Assembly: GCA_021734005.1 (NCBI GenBank)
Contig: JAIPJV010000006.1
Coordinates: 1-25,040 of the forward strand
Length of the DNA stretch: 25,040 nucleotides
Direction: 5' to 3'
From: Fidelibacterota bacterium
GTDB taxonomy: Bacteria > Fidelibacterota > UBA2242 > JAFGTP01
Shown here: piece by piece, positions 7,059 to 15,851 of the stretch
How the letters are laid out: every line of letters begins with the position of its first letter
Position numbering within the stretch: the stretch's first letter is position 1
Program-made: the position numbers and the translations under genes
Notes under the pieces: generated by a model
Databases searched by the model: none
Told to the model about the DNA's origin: nothing
The model's input: the letters and a program-made list of their open reading frames with translations, nothing else

Positions 7059-9485
7059 TTATTTAGTGGAAGTAATAACCAGACTATCTGCTTCCAATCC
7101 CTCAGAATTAGCTGCTATGTTAATCTCTCCGGGTTCGAAAATCGATTGAACAATGGCTGCACAGCGGCCTTTGTAAGCATTACGATAATTGACCTGGTAG
7201 CTTTGCAGGCAGGAATGGTCGCTATTGCCGACTGCTCGAATTTTACCGGAACCAGTGAGATTAAAAACGATGCGATTGTCAGCGTGGGGTACTTTTACTC
7301 CATTTTCATCGAGCACTTTTACCTTGACATAAACAATGTCCTGACCATCAGCAGTGATCGCTTCTCTGTCTGTATACATTTTCAATTTGGCCGGTTCTCC
7401 AGCTGTTTGCAATTTGTGAGTAGTGACGCTTTCTCCATCTTCTTTACCAACTACCCTAAGTGCACCTTTTTGATAGGGAACCTGCCAGGATAAAGAGGGG
7501 CCTGAGTCTTTAGTTCTTTCTTTTATTCCTAAAGACTTATCATTTAAGAATAATTCCACTTCGTCACAATTTGTATAGCATGTTACTTCTATTTCCTGAC
7601 CTTCTGCATCACTATAATTCCAATGAGATTGAGGCCAGCCTCTTTCTTCAGATTTTTTAGTAGCAATAAATACCGTGGGGTCTTCTGACCATAAACTTTT
7701 GCGATAATAGTAGAGTGGCTTTTTAAAGGTGGCTAAATCAATCATACCGGAGCCACTACTACGATTGGGAAATCTACCTGCTTCACCCAGGTAATCCACT
7801 CCGGTCCAGAGAAATTGACTGGAAATATAGGGATTATCCTTAACTGCCAGCCAGGCTTCGTCGGAGTCGCCATTCTCACTTCCTAGCATTAATCTATTAG
7901 GAAATGCCTTATGGTCCTTTTCATATTGGTCCTCTTGATAATTGTACCCTACAATATCTAATTGTTGGGCCAGGCCGGTTTTGTTTGATACCGGTAGATT
8001 GGCGAGCGCTGCTGTGACTGGTCTGGTTGTATCCACTTCTTTGACAGCTGCCACCAGTTTTTTGGCAATTGGTACAAGTTCTTCCGGAGAAGGACGGCCT
8101 TCATCATAGGAATAGGGATCACCGGGATAATCAATTTCATTGCCAATACTCCACATAATTATACTGGGATGATTTTTATCTCTCTTGACCATAGCCTTGA
8201 TGTCAGTTTCGCTCCATTCTTCAAAGTATTTATTATAGCCGTCAAGTGAGAAGTATTTGCCCTTGCCAGCCATACCTTTTTCCTGCCCTACATTCCAGCC
8301 TTGTATCCATTTTTTCTTACCACGAGCCCATTCATCAAAGGCTTCATCCATTACCAACATACCATATTTATCACAGTATTCCAGTAATTGAGGGGAAGGA
8401 GGATTATGACTGGTTCGGATCGCATTACAACCCATTTCTTTCAACATTTTGATCCGTTTTTCCAGAGCCCTGTCATTTAATGCCGCGCCAAAGGGGCCCA
8501 GGTCATGATGTAGGCAGGTGCCTTTTAAGAGCATATTTTCGCCATTCAGAAAAAAGCCACTATCTGCAGAGAAGCGGAAATATCTCAGTCCTAAATTGGT
8601 CTTTTTATTATCTACAATTTGATTGTTGCTTTTGACTTCAGTGACAACTTTATAGAGATAGGGATTGTCATGGGACCAGAGATTGGGATTGTCAATACTT
8701 GTTTTTTGCACAAAATTGTATTCATCATTACCTGGAATTTTATGCTCTCTTTCTATTGTTTTCTGAGCTTTACCCTCTGCATCCAAAATAGTGTTTACCA
8801 CTGTACAACTTTTGGAGGAAGTGCTTTCGTTTTTAACTTTTGTTTCTATTTGCACCTCTGCTGAATTTTCTGAAACCCGGGGAGTAGTCACATAATTTCC
8901 CCAATGGGCGATATGGAGTTTATCCATAATTTTCAACCAGACATGGCGATATATTCCTGAACCTGCATACCATCTTGAATCAGCAAAATCACGATGATCA
9001 ACTCGGATAGCCATTACATTTTTTTCGCCGCCAAAATTTAGATGCGGGGTTAATTCATATTGGAAACTGATATAGCCATAGGGACGAAAACCCAGTAGTT
9101 CGCCATTTATCCATACCTTACTGCGTTTATAGATGCCATCGAATTGAACAAATATTTTTTTGTTGCTATATTTTTCCGGTATTGTGAACTCCTTGCGATA
9201 CCAACCCACGCCACCTGGTAAATAGCCTGTGCCACTGGCCCATCTGGCACTAAAGGGCCTCTCAATGCTCCAATCGTGGGGAAGGTTAATCATTTCCCAA
9301 CCTTTATCATTATAATCAGGATTTTTAGCCTCATCCAATTCTCCCATTTGAAAACGCCAGCTAAAATCAAAGGATTTGGTCACACGCCCTTCTGCTTTGC
9401 TAACCTGCCCTGTATTACAGCTATAGATTAACAGGAATGCTAGAAACAAAATAATAGATTTAATTCCTAAGTTTTTAAATTTCAT
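7059..9485 (-). CDS. GH2 beta-galactosidase-like lipoprotein
   Basis: This is an exo-acting family 2 glycoside hydrolase, most like beta-galactosidases, that releases terminal beta-linked sugars. The 808-residue protein begins with a lipoprotein signal (hydrophobic run to LIYSC, lipid-modified Cys23), so it is membrane-anchored in the periplasm or on the surface. The order is N-terminal sugar-binding sandwich (about 38-205, with SRWYAGSGIYRHVWL), Ig-like domain (about 210-315), and TIM barrel with IRTSHNPPSPQLL. The acid/base Glu450 is in WSIGNEID and the nucleophile Glu537 in LGSENGDS. A DUF4982-like domain (about 625-690) and a GH2 C5-like domain to the end follow. The ATG has AGGAGG upstream. 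A 404-bp gap with a terminator-like hairpin and a motif cluster separates it from lacZ, so it may have its own promoter. The sugar specificity (galactose, glucuronate or mannose) is not proven. Confidence 0.9.
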   Translation of the reverse strand: MKFKNLGIKSIILFLAFLLIYSCNTGQVSKAEGRVTKSFDFSWRFQMGELDEAKNPDYNDKGWEMINLPHDWSIERPFSARWASGTGYLPGGVGWYRKEFTIPEKYSNKKIFVQFDGIYKRSKVWINGELLGFRPYGYISFQYELTPHLNFGGEKNVMAIRVDHRDFADSRWYAGSGIYRHVWLKIMDKLHIAHWGNYVTTPRVSENSAEVQIETKVKNESTSSKSCTVVNTILDAEGKAQKTIEREHKIPGNDEYNFVQKTSIDNPNLWSHDNPYLYKVVTEVKSNNQIVDNKKTNLGLRYFRFSADSGFFLNGENMLLKGTCLHHDLGPFGAALNDRALEKRIKMLKEMGCNAIRTSHNPPSPQLLEYCDKYGMLVMDEAFDEWARGKKKWIQGWNVGQEKGMAGKGKYFSLDGYNKYFEEWSETDIKAMVKRDKNHPSIIMWSIGNEIDYPGDPYSYDEGRPSPEELVPIAKKLVAAVKEVDTTRPVTAALANLPVSNKTGLAQQLDIVGYNYQEDQYEKDHKAFPNRLMLGSENGDSDEAWLAVKDNPYISSQFLWTGVDYLGEAGRFPNRSSGSGMIDLATFKKPLYYYRKSLWSEDPTVFIATKKSEERGWPQSHWNYSDAEGQEIEVTCYTNCDEVELFLNDKSLGIKERTKDSGPSLSWQVPYQKGALRVVGKEDGESVTTHKLQTAGEPAKLKMYTDREAITADGQDIVYVKVKVLDENGVKVPHADNRIVFNLTGSGKIRAVGNSDHSCLQSYQVNYRNAYKGRCAAIVQSIFEPGEINIAANSEGLEADSLVITSTK

Positions 9486-9608
9486 AGGTTCCTCCTAAAT
9501 TTATTAACGTATTGTAAAAAATCGACTTCATTTAACACTTGTAAGTTTCTTATAAATATAGACTAAAATATTACATAGCCTTCTCCCCTTTTTTTATATT
9601 TTTAGTGG

Positions 9609-9683
9609 TGATAAAATTAATTATTATTAGTTTTGTTAAATGTGTTGATAACTTTATCAAAATAATTGCTATAAATTTTATCA
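9609..9683. promoter_or_regulatory. TGATAA/TTATCA motif cluster upstream of GH2 gene
   Basis: Four copies of TGATAA or its complement lie within 75 bp. TGATAAAATT (9609-9618) is exactly inverted as AATTTTATCA (9674-9683), and TTGATAA-ct-TTATCAA (9645-9660) forms a perfect palindrome with a 2-bp spacer. The cluster sits 124-198 bp upstream of the GH2 start at 9485, inside the 404-bp gap 9486-9889. It looks like a set of operator half-sites. The rest of that gap is AT-rich, with no ORF I would defend. Confidence 0.35.
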
Positions 9684-9839
9684 TTGTAAAAACCTCAATT
9701 AAATACAATGTATCACTTCTCCATTTCCAGTTTTAGATTATCTTTAGATTTATATCTTTTCACCAATCCTTCCATAAGCCATTTACAACATCATACCAAC
9801 AAATAAATCATACACAACACTATGAAAAGTTAGAAAGGA

Positions 9840-9870
9840 AGGATTAACCTATTACATCAAGGCCAATCCT
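9840..9870 (-). terminator. terminator-like hairpin after lacZ
   Basis: Read on the minus strand, AGGATTGGCC pairs with GGTTAATCCT (10 pairs, two of them G-U) around an 11-nt loop. It starts 20 bp after the lacZ stop and is followed by a loose pyrimidine-rich run (TCCTTTCTAACTTTT). A moderate intrinsic terminator or attenuator is plausible. Confidence 0.45.
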
Positions 9871-9889
9871 AATATATCTTGTACATATT

Positions 9890-12800
9890 TTACTTATTTA
9901 ATGAGACACCTTTTATAATAAAAGAATATGAGTATGATTTATCCTTTAATCTAAACTCAGGATGTGGTGCTGCTTGATTACTCCAGCTATTATCCCCACC
10001 TACACCTATTTGTTTGTAATCGATATTTAAGTATATCTCTTTTTGTTTGGGGACCAAATGTAAATAGGGAGCACCTTCCAAATCTTCATTACTATAGTTT
10101 TTAGCAGTAAAATTAATCAAGGGTTTTCCCTTAACTTTTAAACCGATATTATCTTTATTTGTTAGAGTAAACCAGCGCACATCAGTTTTATTACCACTTT
10201 CCTGAGGACGGGAATAATTGAAAAATTGGTTCTCGGTTTTACCGGAAAATAGTCCAATTCTCGCACCTTTTTTTCTATCCCAATAAGACTCCATTGGCCC
10301 GCGGCCATACCATTTAAGATTATGGAATTCACCAGGTAGAATCATCTGAGTGCCAAAACGAGGCATAACAGGAGGATTTTCCATCTCTGTATTATAATTA
10401 ATATTGGTAACCACTTCTCCTGAGGCTTTCACTCTATATTTAATATTATAATCTGCAGCAATTCGTGGAATTTTACCGTCAAAATTAACAATAATTTCCC
10501 GCTCATTTAATTTTTCAATTTTACTATCCTGGACTAACCAATATTTATGCACTGTTCGACAATTATGGGCAGGATTATCATAGATCCGCCATCCTCTTTC
10601 ATCATTGTCAATAGGTACGCGCCAAAAATAGGGGCGCAGTCCTGACTTAATAAGTTCTGTATTTTTATAGTCATAGGAAATTAAAGATCCTCCCATGGCA
10701 TCAAACTGGACCTGAAAATCATCATTGCCTACTGTGATCATGTCCCCTGCTTCTTTGACTCTAATTGCAGCGAAATTATCCAGATTGATTTCTTTGGTTG
10801 GACTTTCGATTGGTAATTTGAACTGTTCCCAGGCAATTTCATGTCCCTGGTCAGCCCATTTAGTTGCATTTTCTAACATAAGTTCGATATTTAAAAAGTA
10901 TTCGGTATTGGATTCGGGATTTCTAATAGTATAATCTATGTTGAAGACTCTACTTTCTTCTGGGGCAATACCTTTTACATCCAGATTGCCATTTTTGATA
11001 ATCTCACCCTTGGCCATCAATTGCCATTTACCAGTGAGATGGTCCATACTTCGGAAGTAGTATCTATTAGTTATCTTCATCTTTCCTTGCTCTAGATTAA
11101 CGGCTTCCATTTTCACCGGTTGTTGCAGTTTTTTAGCCTCTGCAATAGCAGGATGGGGTGTCCGATCAGCACTTACAAGCCCATTCATACAAAAATTACC
11201 ATCGCTGGGTACACCTGGTGGGCCGAAAGCACCTCCATAGGCAAAATATTTTTCTCCGCCTGGCGCAATTTTTTGTAAGCCCTGGTCAACCCAATCCCAG
11301 ATAAAGCCTCCTTGCAGTACACGATAATCCCGAAAAGCATCCCAATATTTAAAGAGACTTCCATTACTATTACCCATAGCGTGGGAATATTCACACAGAA
11401 TTAATGGTCTATCAGGATTGGTTTCAGCATAATCAATAATATCCTTCACAGTAGCATACATGGGACTAAACATATCTACATAATCACGTTTTTGAGCTCT
11501 TTCGTAGTGTAGTAACCTGGATTCATCTCGCTTATGAACCCATTCGGCAGCAGCCTCAAAACAGACTCCATCACCAGCCTCATTACCTAAAGACCAACTA
11601 ATTATAGAAGGATGATTTTTATCCCGTTCTACCATGGCTGAAACATGTTGCATATGAGATTTTTTCCATTCCGGCTTATTACCCAGGGTCTCATCGGGAT
11701 CATAACCATAGCCATGGGATTCAATATTTGCCTCATCAATTACATATAAGCCATATTCATCACATAACTCATACCACAGCGGATCATCGGGATAATGGCT
11801 GGTCCGAACTGCATTGAAATTGTGCTGCTTCATAAGTTTTATATCGCGAATCATCGATTCTTTGCTTACTACATGCCCTTCTACCGGATCATGTTCGTGG
11901 CGATTGACGCCTTTCATCAGGACTGGTTTCCCATTTACCAGCATCTGCCCATCTTTGAGTTCTACACTTCTGAAACCAATTTTCCTATGGATTACCTGAA
12001 GATTTTCTCCTCGTTCATCTTTCAGTATAAGAATTAGTGAATATAGATTGGGAATTTCAGCAGACCATTTTTTAACATTATCAATCTCGGTAGAGAAAAT
12101 TAATTCCCCGGATAGGGATTTGCTATTTTCATAAATTGTCTCTCCCTTATCCAGTAATTTAGTAGTCAAAGTATTGGTTGACAGCTCTTTGGAATCAGTG
12201 GAGCTGGATTTCACTTCCAGTTTAAATGTGCCATCCTCATAATTTTTATCCAAGCCCGCATGGACAAAAAAATCCTGAATCCGGACTTTTGGAGTTGCTA
12301 ACAGGTAGACATCCCGTTCAATGCCACTTAAGCGCCACATATCCTGATCCTCAAGATAGCTGCCATCACACCAGCGATATACTTCCACTGCCAACTCATT
12401 TTCGCCTTTTTCTAAATATTTAGTAAGATTGAATTCGGCAGGAGTTTTGCTATCTTCATGATATCCAACCTTTTCTCCATTAATCCACAGATAAAATGCA
12501 GAATTCACTCCGCCAAAATGGATAAAGATTTCATTATTATCCCAGGAGTCTGGCACCTGAAAAGAATGTTTATACGAGCCGACCGGATTAAAATCGGTAG
12601 GAGGATAGGGTTGGTTCTTAGGAAAGGGATAGCGGACATTTGTATATATTGCATAGCCATAATCATACATTTGCCAATCTCCAGGAACGGGTATTTCATC
12701 CCAGTCACTGACATCATAATCAGTTTTATAAAAATTTTCCGGTCTCTGCGCGGGATTTTTTGCCCAATTAAATTTCCATTTTCCATTTAATAATTTATAA

Positions 12801-13024
12801 TATTCGGACTGCTCGGAATTATTATTTAGGGTTTTTTCTTCAGTTTTAAAGGGAATAAAAGTGGCATGAGCTGGTTCTGTATTGATTTGATTTACTTCGG
12901 GATTTTCCCAGTCTCGCTTCTCAACTCCAAAAATCATATTGGTGCCCCCCAAGATTAATACTACTAGTATAGCAGTTACTATTTTACCTGCTATTTTAGA
13001 AAATTTCTTATTTAAAAATATCAT
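9890..13024 (-). CDS. GH2 beta-galactosidase, LacZ type
   Basis: This is a large five-domain LacZ-like enzyme of 1044 residues, predicted to hydrolyse terminal beta-D-galactosides. A hydrophobic N-terminal segment (about residues 12-32) indicates export, although no clear lipobox or AXA site is seen. The sugar-binding sandwich starts near WENPEVNQINTEPAHA and PFPKNQPYPP. The barrel carries VNRHEHDPVEGH, IRDIKLMKQHNFNAVRTSHYP and WSLGNEAGDG with the acid/base Glu482. The nucleophile Glu545 is in LILCEYSHAMGNSNG. The last ~280 residues form the Bgal small-chain domain (WYGRGPMESYWDRK). The start has AAGGAG upstream. It lies 109 bp downstream of the esterase gene in the same direction. The two GH2 genes in the locus are diverged paralogues with different architecture, not a recent duplication. 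Confidence 0.94.
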   Translation of the reverse strand: MIFLNKKFSKIAGKIVTAILVVLILGGTNMIFGVEKRDWENPEVNQINTEPAHATFIPFKTEEKTLNNNSEQSEYYKLLNGKWKFNWAKNPAQRPENFYKTDYDVSDWDEIPVPGDWQMYDYGYAIYTNVRYPFPKNQPYPPTDFNPVGSYKHSFQVPDSWDNNEIFIHFGGVNSAFYLWINGEKVGYHEDSKTPAEFNLTKYLEKGENELAVEVYRWCDGSYLEDQDMWRLSGIERDVYLLATPKVRIQDFFVHAGLDKNYEDGTFKLEVKSSSTDSKELSTNTLTTKLLDKGETIYENSKSLSGELIFSTEIDNVKKWSAEIPNLYSLILILKDERGENLQVIHRKIGFRSVELKDGQMLVNGKPVLMKGVNRHEHDPVEGHVVSKESMIRDIKLMKQHNFNAVRTSHYPDDPLWYELCDEYGLYVIDEANIESHGYGYDPDETLGNKPEWKKSHMQHVSAMVERDKNHPSIISWSLGNEAGDGVCFEAAAEWVHKRDESRLLHYERAQKRDYVDMFSPMYATVKDIIDYAETNPDRPLILCEYSHAMGNSNGSLFKYWDAFRDYRVLQGGFIWDWVDQGLQKIAPGGEKYFAYGGAFGPPGVPSDGNFCMNGLVSADRTPHPAIAEAKKLQQPVKMEAVNLEQGKMKITNRYYFRSMDHLTGKWQLMAKGEIIKNGNLDVKGIAPEESRVFNIDYTIRNPESNTEYFLNIELMLENATKWADQGHEIAWEQFKLPIESPTKEINLDNFAAIRVKEAGDMITVGNDDFQVQFDAMGGSLISYDYKNTELIKSGLRPYFWRVPIDNDERGWRIYDNPAHNCRTVHKYWLVQDSKIEKLNEREIIVNFDGKIPRIAADYNIKYRVKASGEVVTNINYNTEMENPPVMPRFGTQMILPGEFHNLKWYGRGPMESYWDRKKGARIGLFSGKTENQFFNYSRPQESGNKTDVRWFTLTNKDNIGLKVKGKPLINFTAKNYSNEDLEGAPYLHLVPKQKEIYLNIDYKQIGVGGDNSWSNQAAPHPEFRLKDKSYSYSFIIKGVSLNK

Positions 13025-13050
13025 ACCCGGATCTCCTTTTTCTTAAGCTC

Positions 13051-13082
13051 AAAAAATATAGGTTTGAAATTATGTTTTCAAA
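13051..13082 (-). terminator. weak hairpin between esterase and lacZ
   Basis: On the minus strand, TTTGAAA pairs with TTTCAAA (7 bp, 6-nt loop, 13063-13082) and is followed within a few bases by a run of six T. It lies about 50 bp after the esterase stop and just before the lacZ ribosome-binding site. The stem is AT-only, so it would be a leaky terminator or attenuator at best. Confidence 0.22.
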
Positions 13083-13133
13083 GATTGGCCTTCTATTTAA
13101 AATTGAAGAATACCAATAAATTTTCTTCCCTAT

Positions 13134-14024
13134 TCATATATCTAATTTTAAAAAATTTACGAATAATTCTAGCCATTTATCAGTACCATCTGCACTATGA
13201 CCAAATCCAAAACCATGCCCTCCCTTCTGGAATATATGCATTTCAACTGGAACATCATGCTTAAACAATTCCTGCGCATAGGCGGTAGACTCTTTTACGT
13301 TGCAAACAGTATCATCCTGGGCATGCACCAAAAATACTGGAGGAGTGGTTTTACTGACCTGATCAAGCAAATTGTTTTTGGCCATTTCCGCTTTAGTTAA
13401 TTCCCTATAATAAAGACTCTCTCCAAGCCATTGCAAATTTTCCTCCGTAGGTCTTGAGACACCATAGATTGGTGCTGAAAAATTTGGTCGTTCATCAGGA
13501 TCATCACTTGGCCAAAGGGTAGTAATGTTAGCCAGATGTCCTCCTGCAGAAAAACCTATTATACCAACCTTGTTTTTAGCAAAACCGTATTCGTCCCTTT
13601 TTTCTCGTAATAATTTCAGCGCCTTTCTCGCATCTGATAGTGGTACAAGGTGAGGCCTGTTAGAAGATTTCGGAGTGGGTAAGCGATATTTAAGTACTGC
13701 AGCAGTAATGCCTTCCTGCGCCAGTGCGTCAGCTATGTCATAGCCCTCGTGGTATATTGCTTCGCATGAATAACCGCCTCCGGGACAAATAATTACGGCC
13801 TTCCCGCTATTTTCCCCTTTTGCATTATAAACCGTCAGGGTTGGTTCAGTAACATTGTAAACACAGGTATCGCCCCAGACCTCTTTCTTATATTCCTGGA
13901 GATCATTCTCTTTGTAATAGGGCTTCTCTTCACCCTCCCAGAGTTTATAGATATCCTGTGCTGGGCTGTTTTGCACAAAGAGGGTAAAGAAAATTATAAG
14001 CACTATTTTTAAACTAAATTTCAT
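13134..14024 (-). CDS. exported alpha/beta-hydrolase, acetyl (xylan) esterase-like
   Basis: This 296-residue serine hydrolase probably deacylates carbohydrate. A signal peptide of about 22 residues ends near NSPAQ, so it is periplasmic. The oxyanion region is CPGGGYS, the nucleophile elbow GFSAGGH gives Ser159, the acid is Asp238 in HAQDDTV and the base is His270 in GGHGFGFG. A complete catalytic triad is therefore present. The layout matches the AxeA1/BD-FAE-like acetyl esterases often found in polysaccharide loci. It lies between the GH30 and lacZ genes. A terminator-like hairpin at 14096-14126 sits just upstream, so it may depend on read-through or its own promoter. The natural acyl group and sugar cannot be read from sequence. 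A peptidase S9-like esterase is the alternative reading. Confidence 0.85.
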   Translation of the reverse strand: MKFSLKIVLIIFFTLFVQNSPAQDIYKLWEGEEKPYYKENDLQEYKKEVWGDTCVYNVTEPTLTVYNAKGENSGKAVIICPGGGYSCEAIYHEGYDIADALAQEGITAAVLKYRLPTPKSSNRPHLVPLSDARKALKLLREKRDEYGFAKNKVGIIGFSAGGHLANITTLWPSDDPDERPNFSAPIYGVSRPTEENLQWLGESLYYRELTKAEMAKNNLLDQVSKTTPPVFLVHAQDDTVCNVKESTAYAQELFKHDVPVEMHIFQKGGHGFGFGHSADGTDKWLELFVNFLKLDI

Positions 14025-14095
14025 ATCGACCTCATTTATAATTGTAGTAGATATTTATTCATTAAAATTTTATTGATTAGAATATTCAATCACAA

Positions 14096-14126
14096 AAATA
14101 GCCCATTAAATAATTTTGGGCTATTT
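14096..14126 (-). terminator. intrinsic terminator overlapping the GH30 stop
   Basis: On the minus strand, AAATAGCCC pairs with GGGCTATTT (9 bp, plus one A-T in the loop) and the 3' arm runs into TTTTTG. The 5' arm overlaps the TAA stop of the GH30 gene (14125-14127). The stem, GC core and U-run meet the usual form of an intrinsic terminator, here placed inside the gene cluster. Confidence 0.6.
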
Positions 14127-15696
14127 AATCAATAACAATTGTCAATAGACTTCTGGCTGGGACCGCTATTTGCTGGTCTAAATTTTCAACACCCTGATTT
14201 GTTAGATTCACACCTTCTTCTGAAGTTGTTCTGTAGAGTTTGGCTTCCGAATTTTGGGGCAGATTGCTATTATCGACATCGAGCTTAATATCGGAATATC
14301 TCTGGTTTGTTACCACTATCACATATTTATTTGTTTGAGTATCCTGGTATGCCGAAATCATTGTTTGACCAGTATTACCTTTGTCATTGTATTCCACACC
14401 AATCCTTTGCATTCCCGGCCTGATGAATCTGGAAAAATGACCCAGAGCCCAGAGCATTTTTGACTCGTAGATTTCACCATCTGATTTATCTTTATCGATG
14501 TAAACCAGGCCATCTTTATAGTCGTAGGGACTTACTCCCAGCCACCATTGCCAGGCTGACGCATTTGTGATTGTAAGGTCAGCGTGGATAACTTTGCTAA
14601 TATATAAAGCCGGTTTCATACCAAGGTCACGACCAGATCCCCGGATTAATTCATTATCTGCCAGGTTACAATATTCTGTCATCCAGTATTTAAGCTCGGG
14701 ATTTACACTATTTAATTTATTTTTCAGTCTCTCTCTGGATTGAATTAATTGCTCATCTGGATAGGTGGAAAAATAACTATGTCCGCCTAATTTTGCTGGC
14801 ATTTTTTCCAGGTCGCCTACATAATTTTCTGAAGATTCCTTAAAAAACTCTTCAATTTGATTACCCCTCTCAGGTTTATCACCATAGCTATATAAGTAGG
14901 CATTATTGGCTGTTTCCGGAATTTCTATTTTCGAGTCAATATTATTTTCTCGAAAAGTCGAATCTATCAATCTACAAACTGCGGCAATTTGGCTATTTTT
15001 CCAGGGACAACCTTCCTGGTTGGAATCATCCCAATCCCATTGAGGCTCATTAAAAGGGCTGATATAGTCGAGATGAACATTATCCTTTTCTTCGACATTT
15101 TTAACTACCCGGGCTAAAAAATCAGCATAATTAGGGAAATTTTCTTCAGCGATATTAGCGGAATTTCCACCGGAAGCATGGGCTAATCCATTCTTGGTGA
15201 GATGAACTGGAGGGCTATTCACAAAACCAATAAATTGCTCCACTCCCCTTCGTTTGGCTGCTCTTAAAAACCATCTCTGGCCGGCTTGTTTACTCCAATT
15301 ATAACTGCCATCAGCATTCATAAAACATTCTGCTCTGCGCCAGGGATTTACTATATCGCTTTGACTTCCCTGTTCCATGCTCCCTGCTCCAATATTGAAG
15401 CGCCAGAGAGAAAGGCCAATGCCCAGAGGATTACCTTCTTCATCAGTTTCAGTGCTAAAAAGTAAATCAGCGATACGTTCTTTTTTAACCTGTGGCCAAT
15501 TTTTACCGACAAATTGGCATGACCAGGCATCGGATGCTCCAAAATTTTCTATAGTTTGATGAACTCTATCGGGAAATATTTGAACTGTCACAACACTATC
15601 TGCCAGGTTTTGATTAGTGCTATCGACACTTTCACTGGAGCAGAAATTAAAAAATAAAGCGAATGATAGGAACGTAATTAAAACGAATTTTTTCAT
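14125..15696 (-). CDS. GH30 glycoside hydrolase, endo-beta-1,6-galactanase-like
   Basis: This 523-residue lipoprotein (lipobox FNFC, Cys19) belongs to clan GH-A. FGASDAWSCQFVG opens the barrel, LSLWRFNIGAGSMEQG and the segment WSKQAGQRWFLRAAK then GVEQFIGFVNSPPVH follow. Acid/base Glu217 is in SPFNEPQWDW and the nucleophile Glu341 in WMTEYCNL. A C-terminal beta-sandwich, typical of GH30, covers about residues 425-523. The N-terminal motif pattern recalls the GH30_5 endo-beta-1,6-galactanases and not the xylanase or glucosylceramidase subfamilies. This rests on memory of motifs, not alignment. The neighbouring sulfatase and two beta-galactosidases agree with a galactan substrate. GGAAAAGG-like purines precede the ATG. 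The stop is embedded in a terminator hairpin. Confidence 0.85.
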   Translation of the reverse strand: MKKFVLITFLSFALFFNFCSSESVDSTNQNLADSVVTVQIFPDRVHQTIENFGASDAWSCQFVGKNWPQVKKERIADLLFSTETDEEGNPLGIGLSLWRFNIGAGSMEQGSQSDIVNPWRRAECFMNADGSYNWSKQAGQRWFLRAAKRRGVEQFIGFVNSPPVHLTKNGLAHASGGNSANIAEENFPNYADFLARVVKNVEEKDNVHLDYISPFNEPQWDWDDSNQEGCPWKNSQIAAVCRLIDSTFRENNIDSKIEIPETANNAYLYSYGDKPERGNQIEEFFKESSENYVGDLEKMPAKLGGHSYFSTYPDEQLIQSRERLKNKLNSVNPELKYWMTEYCNLADNELIRGSGRDLGMKPALYISKVIHADLTITNASAWQWWLGVSPYDYKDGLVYIDKDKSDGEIYESKMLWALGHFSRFIRPGMQRIGVEYNDKGNTGQTMISAYQDTQTNKYVIVVTNQRYSDIKLDVDNSNLPQNSEAKLYRTTSEEGVNLTNQGVENLDQQIAVPARSLLTIVID

Positions 15697-15794
15697 GTTT
15701 TTCCTTTTCCCTTAAATCCAAGTTCAACCAAAGTGCTTTGAATTTGTTGACTTATTATTATTCGAATGTAATTTTTTGGTAATTTTATACGACG

Positions 15795-15842
15795 CTAAAA
15801 AATTAAACAACATAAAAACGTTAAGATATTATTGATATACAT
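15795..15842 (-). CDS. possible 15-residue hydrophobic small ORF
   Basis: An ATG sits four bases after AAGGAG, and that AAGGAG begins right after the sulfatase stop codon. It opens a 15-codon frame, MYINNILTFLCCLIF, ending in TAG. The peptide looks like the first part of a signal sequence or a membrane micropeptide. It may be translated by coupling to the sulfatase, be a relict 5' end of a deleted lipoprotein gene, or be chance. Confidence 0.25.
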   Translation of the reverse strand: MYINNILTFLCCLIF

Positions 15843-15851
15843 TATACTCCT

